Source: Thermoleophilia bacterium (GTDB lineage: Bacteria > Actinomycetota > Thermoleophilia > Miltoncostaeales > Miltoncostaeaceae). Taken from it: DNA of 35,212 bases. Below, piece after piece: positions 30,752 to 35,212 of the stretch. A program made the position numbers and the translations under genes. The stretch spans positions 1 to 35,212 of the forward strand of contig JADHKZ010000006.1 of NCBI GenBank assembly GCA_016780995.1, given 5' to 3'. Each line of letters opens with the position of its first letter. Positions within the stretch are counted from its first letter, which is position 1. The notes under the pieces were generated by a model, which saw only the letters and a program-made list of their open reading frames with translations, did no database searches and was not told the origin of the DNA.

Positions 30752-31008
30752 CGGGACGGGTCGTCCTCGGCGGTGCCGTCGAAGAGGTCTTGGAGCCAAT
30801 CCGGGAGCGGCTCGAAGGGATCGTCCATGCGCACCTTCCCCCTCCAGATGCCGCGGACATCGTTGAGGCTCGGCTTGCGCTGTTCCAGCGGCACGATCCT
30901 CGCCACCGGCGTGCCGTTGCGCGTGATGGTGACCTCCTCGCCGTCGAGCGCGCGGTCGACGAGCTTGGAGAGGTTGGTCTTGGCCTCGTGCATTCCCACC
31001 TGGATCAT
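30748..31008 (-). CDS. Phd/YefM-type antitoxin
   Basis: An 86-residue antitoxin. The N-terminal DNA-binding half reads VGMHEAKTNLSKLVDRALDGEEVTITRNGTPVARIVP, the classic Phd/YefM fold; the C-terminal half (LPDWLQDLFDG, acidic) should wrap and neutralise the PIN toxin that overlaps its end. The ATG at 31008 is 6 nt after TACGCT (31015-31020, complement), a leaderless start. Two direct TAGTCC repeats (31031-31036, 31040-31045) lie at the -35 region and may be the operator for autoregulation. Confidence 0.92.
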   Translation of the reverse strand: MIQVGMHEAKTNLSKLVDRALDGEEVTITRNGTPVARIVPLEQRKPSLNDVRGIWRGKVRMDDPFEPLPDWLQDLFDGTAEDDPSR

Positions 31009-31014
31009 GCGCGA

Positions 31015-31045
31015 AGCGTAGTCACAAACCTAGTCCGCTTAGTCC
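31015..31045 (-). promoter_or_regulatory. toxin-antitoxin promoter with 9-bp spaced repeats
   Basis: On the minus strand, TACGCT (31015-31020) is 6 nt before the antitoxin ATG. On the plus strand TAGTCC occurs at 31031-31036 and 31040-31045, a 9-bp period, in an AT-richer patch that overlaps the presumed -35. It is a candidate operator for the Phd-type antitoxin. Confidence 0.4.
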
Positions 31046-31054
31046 TAATAGCTG

Positions 31055-31930
31055 CTACGCAGCGTTGCGCCTCTCGACCATCAGCGTGATGCCCACCACC
31101 ACGGCGGCAGCCAGCAGGCCCAGCAGAACGGGGATTAGCCACGTGCCGGACGGCGCGCCCAGCTCCGTGCTCTCCACGCCGCCCGGCCACGGCCACAGCA
31201 CCCGGAACGATCCGATGAGCAGCCCCACCATGGCGGCCACCACGATGTCGTGGTAGCGGGCCAGCGCCCAGTCGAGCACCTGCGAGAAGAGTGCGATCCC
31301 GATGAGGCAACCCAGGGCGAACACGCCGAGCACGGGGAAGTCGCGCCCGTCCACGGCGTTGATGACGAAGTCGTACATGCCCAGCATGAGCAGCAGGAAC
31401 GACCCGGATATGCCAGGCAGGATCATGGCGCAGATGGCGATGGCGCCCGCGCCGAAGATGACCAGCCATGACGGGTCGGCCACCGCTCCGCCCTTCAGGC
31501 CGAGGATGAAGAAGAACGCCACGGCCACCACGACGGCGATGGCAAGCGACGCGCCATCCGGCCGGCGGATCATCCGCCAGGCCACCCACGCCGATGCCGC
31601 CACCAGTCCGGTGAACACGCCGGCCATGGCCTCGGGGTAGTCCTCGAGCAGGGTGCTGATGACGCCGGCCAGGGTGAAGATGGCCACGCCGATGCCGATG
31701 ACCAGGGGAAGGATGAGCCCCCAGTCGATCTCGCGCAGCCGCTGCCCGGCCTCGCGGAAGCGCAGGCGCAGCAGGTTGCCCAGCGCCTTGGACGCCATGC
31801 TGATGGCGTGCACCAGGCGCTCGTAGATGCCCACCAGCACGGCGATGGTGCCGCCCGACACGCCGGGCACCACGTCCGCCGACCCCATGAGGAAACCGCG
31901 CAGGAAGTTGAGGACGGGGTCGATGCGCAC
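31055..31930 (-). CDS. DUF368 membrane protein (PopT-type polyprenyl-phosphate carrier)
   Basis: A 291-residue polytopic membrane protein of the DUF368 family. The signature is the N-terminal re-entrant motif FLRGFLMGSADVVPGVSGGTIAVLVGIYERLV and its repeat ICAMILPGISGSFLLLMLGMYDFVI. About 8-9 helices are visible. DUF368 members (PopT) have been linked to returning undecaprenyl phosphate to the cytoplasmic face of the membrane for envelope synthesis; I apply that by family. GTG at 31930 lies 8 nt after TACCAT (31939-31944, complement). It stands alone, downstream of a divergent 45-aa gene. Confidence 0.9.
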   Translation of the reverse strand: MRIDPVLNFLRGFLMGSADVVPGVSGGTIAVLVGIYERLVHAISMASKALGNLLRLRFREAGQRLREIDWGLILPLVIGIGVAIFTLAGVISTLLEDYPEAMAGVFTGLVAASAWVAWRMIRRPDGASLAIAVVVAVAFFFILGLKGGAVADPSWLVIFGAGAIAICAMILPGISGSFLLLMLGMYDFVINAVDGRDFPVLGVFALGCLIGIALFSQVLDWALARYHDIVVAAMVGLLIGSFRVLWPWPGGVESTELGAPSGTWLIPVLLGLLAAAVVVGITLMVERRNAA

Positions 31931-31988
31931 CGCGGGTCATGGTAGTCATGGGCACGGCGAATCCGGCCGGGCGAGTAGAGGATCCGAG

Positions 31989-32126
31989 ATGGGCAACGGT
32001 GAGCAGGCCAAGACATGCACCGAGTGCGGCAAGGAGGCCGTGCTGGAGAGCGAGCAGGAGGCCAACCAGGAGGTGACCCACTGCGAGTGGTGCGGCGCCG
32101 AGTACCCGGTGCCCGAGGACGGCTAG
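31989..32126 (+). CDS. mini zinc-ribbon protein, 45 aa
   Basis: A 45-residue acidic protein with one zinc ribbon: CTECGKEAVLESEQEA, then CEWCGAEYPVPEDG (Cys10, Cys13, Cys31, Cys34). Function unknown. The ATG follows TAGAGG by 7 nt and also GAGGATC, so either a leaderless or a weak ribosome-site start is possible. The coding sequence ends 4 nt before the convergent lipoprotein gene's stop. The Cys pairs with even spacing and the high Glu content favour a real gene. Confidence 0.75.
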   Translation: MGNGEQAKTCTECGKEAVLESEQEANQEVTHCEWCGAEYPVPEDG

Positions 32127-32130
32127 GGGG

Positions 32131-33309
32131 TCAGTCCACCGAGCTGTAGCCGCCGTTGGGCTCCACCCGGTACATGTGGAACCGGCCGCCCTTCAGGTCG
32201 TGGTCGTTCGTGAAGGCCACGCGCTGCCCGAGGAGCGAGTCATCCAGCTCGATGCCGGGCATGGCCTTCCACACGCCCTCGCGCGTGGCCCGGCCAGCGC
32301 GGCAGCTGCGTTGCGCCGCAGTGGCCACCACCTGCATCGCGGTGTATGCCGGGCCTCCGAACGTGGAGAAGTCGCCGAAGATGGCCTCGTACAGGCGGAT
32401 GATGCTGGCGCCGTAGGGCGTCTTGCGCAGGTCGGGGGAGTATGAGCTCACGTAGGCGCCCACCTTGGTGAACTCCGTCGGCACGAACAGGGCGTCGCCG
32501 CCCACCAGGTGGGGATCGCGGCCGGCCTCCTCCATCTGGCGGGCGAACCGCTGGGCGTCCTGGGTGAGGAGGAAGGGCATGACCACGGCGTCTGCGCCCT
32601 TGGGAATGCGCGTGATGGTGGCGGAGTAGTCCCGCTGGCGGAGCGGCACCGTGATCCGCGTGACCCGCATGCCCTCGCGCTTCAGCTCGGCATCCACGGC
32701 ATCTGCCAGGCCGCGCGAGTACGGCTCGGGGTTGCCGACGATGGCCACCGTGCGTGCGCCGAGGGTGTCGGCGGTGAACCGCGCGATGGTGGGTCCCTGC
32801 ACTGAGTCATTCGCCACCACGCGGTAGAACCCGGCCAGCCGCCCATCCGTGAGGTCGGTGCGCGTGGCCGACGGCGACACGTAGGCCATCCTCGCGCGGT
32901 CGAACAGAGGTCCCACGGCGGCGGTGACCACCGAGGTCTGGGGACCCACCACGCCCACCACGCCCGGATCGGCGATCACCCGCCTGGCCCCGCGAACGCC
33001 GGATGCCACGTCATCGAGCACGTCCACCGGTTCCACCTGGAAGCCCGTGCCGTTCTCCACGTTGAAGGTGTCCAGGGCAACCCGCGCCCAGTTCATCTGC
33101 ACCGAGTCGGTGGACCCCCCTTCGGTGTAGGGGGCCATCACGGCGATCCTGCCCGAGCAGGTGGCGGCTACCGGGTCGCGCGCCGCTGCCGGATCGGCGC
33201 CCGACGTCCTCACCGACGCGGTGGGGGATGCCGACGACCCGCACCCGGCCACGAACAGGGCGCTGGCCATCACGGCCACTGCCGCGCCTGCCAGCGCCCG
33301 GCCCCTCAC
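32131..33309 (-). CDS. lipoprotein substrate-binding protein, Leu/Ile/Val-binding (LivJ) type
   Basis: A 392-residue exported lipoprotein. N-terminal signal RGRALAGAAVAVMASALFVAGC has a lipobox (FVAGC). The mature protein is a type I periplasmic binding fold: RIAVMAPYTEGGSTDSVQMNWARVALDTFN, VVGVVGPQTSVVTAAVGPLFDRARMAYVSPSATR, ARTVAIVGNPEPYSRGLADA and GGPAYTAMQVVATAAQ. Such proteins feed branched-chain amino acid or related ABC importers, but no permease or ATPase gene is nearby. The start is GTG at 33309, overlapping the upstream stop (GTGA); a start 27 nt earlier would lie inside the neighbour. Confidence 0.85.
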   Translation of the reverse strand: MRGRALAGAAVAVMASALFVAGCGSSASPTASVRTSGADPAAARDPVAATCSGRIAVMAPYTEGGSTDSVQMNWARVALDTFNVENGTGFQVEPVDVLDDVASGVRGARRVIADPGVVGVVGPQTSVVTAAVGPLFDRARMAYVSPSATRTDLTDGRLAGFYRVVANDSVQGPTIARFTADTLGARTVAIVGNPEPYSRGLADAVDAELKREGMRVTRITVPLRQRDYSATITRIPKGADAVVMPFLLTQDAQRFARQMEEAGRDPHLVGGDALFVPTEFTKVGAYVSSYSPDLRKTPYGASIIRLYEAIFGDFSTFGGPAYTAMQVVATAAQRSCRAGRATREGVWKAMPGIELDDSLLGQRVAFTNDHDLKGGRFHMYRVEPNGGYSSVD

Positions 33310-33965
33310 CACAGCACCACCATGGCGATGAGGCACACCCCGAGGGCGGTGCCGCTGGCGGTGACCAGCGTGGCCTTGGCGCGCGGGGACTGGAACACGC
33401 CGCTCAGGCCACCGAGCAGGAAGGTGACGGTGAGAAGGGCGGCGATGAACTCGAGGGAGTGCGACTTGTTGAGGTCATCGTTCGCCTGAACGAGCAGGGC
33501 CGAGGCCCGCTCCAGTGACGCCCGCGCGTCGATGATGGTGGCCGGAGCCGCCCACTCGGGGTTGGCCGACTTGAAGGGCGTGAGCGGGCGCTCTGCGGGC
33601 GGCTGCTCGCGCCACCACTCGATGGCCCGGCGCGTGCTGCCGTCCATCATCGAGTAGATGGCGCTCGCGCGCGCGGGCTCACCGTTGGCCACCGCCGCCT
33701 GGTAGTTCACGTAGAGCGCCCGTTCGCTGGTGCTGGCGCGCTCGGCCTCCTGCGCGAGGCTGTTGGCGTCGTTCACCGACTGCGTGGACAGCGTGAAGTT
33801 TCCCACGGCGTGCCCGTTCAGCACGGTCCCCCGCCACGCCGTGACCCCGGCGACGATCGCGGCGACGCCGAGGATGACCGCCAGGCTCAGGTTGAGCCAG
33901 CGGGGGGCATGCTCGTCATGGGAGTGGGGGCCGTGATGGCCACCGTGATGCGCGGCGGCACTCAT
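33306..33965 (-). CDS. three-helix membrane protein, DUF4337-like
   Basis: A 219-residue membrane protein. A His-rich N-terminal tail (HHGGHHGPHSHDEH) precedes helix 1 (LSLAVILGVAAIVAGVTAW). A long outside or cytosolic helical domain (VNDANSLAQEAERASTSERALYVNY..., about 60-170) is followed by helices 2 and 3 (FIAALLTVTFLLGGLSGVF, TLVTASGTALGVCLIAMVVLW). The layout, helix - coiled region - two helices, recalls DUF4337 proteins; function unknown. It overlaps the lipoprotein gene by 4 nt. The ATG follows CATGAT by 8 nt (complement). The His cluster may bind metal. Confidence 0.75.
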   Translation of the reverse strand: MSAAAHHGGHHGPHSHDEHAPRWLNLSLAVILGVAAIVAGVTAWRGTVLNGHAVGNFTLSTQSVNDANSLAQEAERASTSERALYVNYQAAVANGEPARASAIYSMMDGSTRRAIEWWREQPPAERPLTPFKSANPEWAAPATIIDARASLERASALLVQANDDLNKSHSLEFIAALLTVTFLLGGLSGVFQSPRAKATLVTASGTALGVCLIAMVVLW

Positions 33966-34084
33966 GACGAAGAATCATGCCCGATTTGTTGCAGTGCGCG
34001 CGTGCCCCCGCATACGCCGGATCCTGCCCGGGCCTGCATGCACGCGTTGCGCGCCGAGTGGGTGGGGTTGAGCATCGAACAAGA

Positions 34085-34167
34085 CCGGTCAGGGACCGGC
34101 TGCCCGGAGGGCGGGGCACCCCGCCGCCGGCAATGTTCCGGCGGGGCGGCGGCACGGGCCGCCGCCC
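34085..34167. other. cluster of four hairpins in the 33966-34197 gap
   Basis: The 232-nt gap between two divergent genes has no credible coding frame. It contains four consecutive perfect stems: CCGGTC/GACCGG (34085-34099), GGCGGGG/CCCCGCC (34110-34125), CGCCGG/CCGGCG (34125-34143), and a 10-bp stem with ACGG loop (34144-34167). Terminators are not expected between divergent genes, so this may be a relic of a lost gene or a structured RNA. Confidence 0.5.
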
Positions 34168-34197
34168 TGTTGGGCAGCGCTCCTAGACTCATCGGTC

Positions 34198-34380
34198 ATG
34201 AACGCGATCGCTGCCCACACGGCCCTGGACCCCCGGCTGGAGGAGATCACGGTGGGCATCCACGACCGCTGCGCCGCCACCGCCGAGGAATTCGCATGTC
34301 CCGGCGACTACGCGGCGGGGGCCAACATCGCGGGGTTCATCGCGGTGGCCGACGCCATGCTGGCCCAGGGGCTGGTCTAG
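34198..34380 (+). pseudogene. stand-alone glutamate dehydrogenase C-terminus (60 aa)
   Basis: A 60-residue reading frame whose residues about 12-60 match only the C-terminal end of NADP-type glutamate dehydrogenase: LEEITVGIHDRCAA (cf. the KLKSIMVNIHDAC helix), then the ending GANIAGFIAVADAMLAQGLV, nearly identical to the last residues of GdhA (GANIAGFVKVADAMLAQGV). The roughly 390 upstream residues with the active site are absent. It nevertheless has its own ATG 8 nt after TAGACT (34184-34189), as in intact leaderless genes here. Most likely an internal deletion fused the gdhA start region to its tail; a retained small protein is possible. Its stop shares CTAG with hicB. Confidence 0.7.
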
Positions 34381-34589
34381 GCGGCGACGTAGCCCGCGAG
34401 GTTCCGCGGTGCCGGTGCCGGCTCGCCTCGCGCCTCGAGTTCCTCGATGAACATCGCGATGCCCACGCGCATGGCCTCCTCGGCCTCCTCGCGCGTGTCC
34501 ATCGAGACCACCACCCCGTCGATGTCGGGGCTATAGGCGCCCCAGCTCCCATCGTCGCCGGGCTCGTAGATAACCAAGTACTTCCTCAT
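34377..34589 (-). CDS. hicB: HicB-type antitoxin
   Basis: A 70-residue HicB-fold antitoxin: RKYLVIYEPGDDGSWGAYSPDIDGVVVSM, then the helix DTREEAEEAMRVGIAMFIEELEARGEPAP, the defining pattern of the family. It has no separate C-terminal DNA-binding domain, so the HicA-HicB complex or the partial fold would bind the operator. The ATG overlaps the hicA stop by 4 nt, in the standard hicA-hicB order. Its stop overlaps the gdh remnant's stop at CTAG. Confidence 0.92.
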   Translation of the reverse strand: MRKYLVIYEPGDDGSWGAYSPDIDGVVVSMDTREEAEEAMRVGIAMFIEELEARGEPAPAPRNLAGYVAA

Positions 34590-34786
34590 CGCAGGTGATC
34601 CAGTCCTGTTCGTCGTCGCATCGACGCCAGCATCCCGGCATGCACGGTACGGGAGTTCCTGCCGGCCACGACGACGTGCGTGGCGCCATCGGGGCTCCGC
34701 CACTTCTCGTGGGACCCCCGCTGTGGCACCTTGGTCCATCCGGCCAGCACGAGGGCTGCACGAACCTGTCGGTACGTCATCGGCAT
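34586..34786 (-). CDS. hicA: HicA-type mRNA interferase toxin
   Basis: A 66-residue double-stranded RNA-binding-like toxin: YRQVRAALVLAGWTKVPQRGSHEKWRSPDGATHVVVAGRNSRTVHAGMLASMRRRTGL. His26 in the GSH motif is the catalytic residue of the family. Expected to cleave mRNA when HicB is lost. The ATG at 34786 is chosen because TACCGT (34793-34798, complement) lies 6 nt upstream; a start at 34837 would place that hexamer inside the gene. GTGATTTCAC (34803-34812), with GTGA/TCAC arms, between -10 and -35 is a possible operator. Confidence 0.92.
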   Translation of the reverse strand: MPMTYRQVRAALVLAGWTKVPQRGSHEKWRSPDGATHVVVAGRNSRTVHAGMLASMRRRTGLDHLR

Positions 34787-34847
34787 GGAGCCACGGTATG
34801 TCGTGATTTCACACGTCAGGCGCATGGGCTGTGCCATGTGTGTTGAG

Positions 34848-34921
34848 TGGGCGCGGCAGGACTCGAACCTGCGACCCAGGGATTATGAGTCCCCTGCTCT
34901 AACCAGCTGAGCTACGCGCCC
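34848..34921 (-). tRNA. tRNA with CAT anticodon (elongator Met, or Ile2)
   Basis: A 74-nt tRNA: acceptor GGGCGCG/CGCGCCC with discriminator A, D-arm TAGCTCAGCTGGTTAGAGC, anticodon stem-loop with CTCATAA (anticodon CAT), T-arm CAGGTTCGAGTCCTG. The G1-C72 pair and the A-U pair at the bottom of the anticodon stem rule out the initiator. Whether it is Met or lysidine-modified Ile2 cannot be decided by eye. CCA is not encoded. Confidence 0.93.
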
Positions 34922-34988
34922 GTACCGGCATTGTGGCATCGCTACGGGAATGAAGAGGCGCCGCCGCGGCCCTCGCTAGCGTGGCATC

Positions 34989-35212
34989 GTGCTCTTCGAC
35001 GGCCTCCGCGACATCGTGCACACCTACCGCGGGCGACCGGGTCCGCAGGCGCTGCTCGGGGCCGTGCTGGTGCTGGCGCTCTTCGTGGTGATCGGCATCT
35101 TCGCGCTGTGGCCCAGCGGTACCGCACCGTCCAACGGCGGGCAGGCCGCCACGCTGGGGGCCGAGGTGGTGGCAGTGGAGGCCCGACCGTGCCCCGCGGC
35201 GCCCGGGGTGGA
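34989..35212 (+). CDS. membrane protein start, possibly YibE/F-like (runs off window)
   Basis: The first 74 codons are present. After a short polar lead (LFDGLRDIVHTYRGRPGPQ) comes one hydrophobic helix (ALLGAVLVLALFVVIGIFALW), then an external-looking segment PSGTAPSNGGQAATLGAEVVAVEARPCPA. A helix followed by a beta-type 'G-x-EVVxVEARPCP' region resembles the N-terminus of YibE/F membrane proteins; the fragment is too short to be certain. GTG lies 6 nt after TAGCGT (34977-34982), a clear leaderless start. Confidence 0.6.
   Translation, partial: MLFDGLRDIVHTYRGRPGPQALLGAVLVLALFVVIGIFALWPSGTAPSNGGQAATLGAEVVAVEARPCPAAPGV

Noticed and set aside
34848-34921. Initiator tRNA-fMet for the CAT-anticodon tRNA
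   Set aside because: Acceptor position 1-72 is a G-C pair and the anticodon stem lacks the three consecutive G-C pairs at its base, so it is not an initiator.

Overview
The window is very GC-rich, densely packed bacterial chromosome, most likely from a high-GC actinobacterium (Actinomycetota). I infer this from an actinobacterial-type LexA box (CGAAC-N4-GTTCG) in front of lexA, a class A RNase P RNA, a futalosine-pathway mqnD, a long mycobacterial ICL2-type isocitrate lyase, a PAC2-family protein, a BldC/MerR-like regulator, and many start codons placed 6-8 nt after a -10-like TANNNT (leaderless transcripts). A deep lineage such as Thermoleophilia would fit, but the sequence alone does not prove it. 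I see no prophage, insertion sequence or CRISPR array.

Layout. 1-1872: minus-strand genes (membrane protein fragment, Cys-rich protein, mqnD, hotdog thioesterase). The thioesterase diverges from ogt across a 20-bp perfect palindrome that contains both start codons. 1887-2823: ogt, secG and a 50-aa membrane protein, then a strong hairpin and tRNA-Leu(GAG). 3043-4082: SOS-regulated lexA and rnpB, whose terminator also encodes the tail of a convergent HTH gene. 4052-5816: HTH regulator, two-helix membrane protein and an alpha-E-like protein. 5946-10465: bcp peroxiredoxin, nitroreductase, rhodanese, a coupled membrane/BtuF-like/GYD set and small zinc-ribbon proteins. 10561-11441: two tandem proteins with class III prepilin signals. 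11472-13278: zinc alcohol dehydrogenase diverging from two unknown genes. 13504-17371: coupled phr photolyase, SDR/DUF2867 and renalase-like genes. 17368-21340: HPD-less J-domain protein, secreted FN3-like protein, MFS transporter, PAC2 protein and nth. 21331-25510: a membrane protein, DUF2252 and aceA.

25645-31008: a DUF5718 protein, a zinc-ribbon gene that has lost its front half, a haem-binding membrane protein, the cysH-cysD-cysN sulfate assimilation operon and a vapBC-type module. 31055-33965: DUF368 (PopT-type) carrier, a 45-aa zinc ribbon, and a lipoprotein substrate-binding protein coupled to a membrane protein. 33966-35212: a hairpin-rich gap, a 60-aa ORF equal to only the C-terminus of glutamate dehydrogenase, hicAB, a CAT-anticodon tRNA and the start of a YibE/F-like gene.

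Most of this is core housekeeping: sulfate to sulfite reduction (CysDN then CysH), DNA repair and SOS (LexA, Ogt, Phr, Nth), glyoxylate shunt, menaquinone and redox defence. Three features stand out. Compaction is extreme: four convergent pairs share a single CTAG as both stop codons, and divergent pairs have interlocking promoters. Promoter/start fusions (leaderless genes) are pervasive. There are also signs of local gene decay, namely the gdhA tail and the half zinc ribbon. No complete new system is evident; the strongest leads are the stand-alone GDH tail beside hicAB and a tRNA, the palindromic double start site, and the HPD-less J-domain protein.
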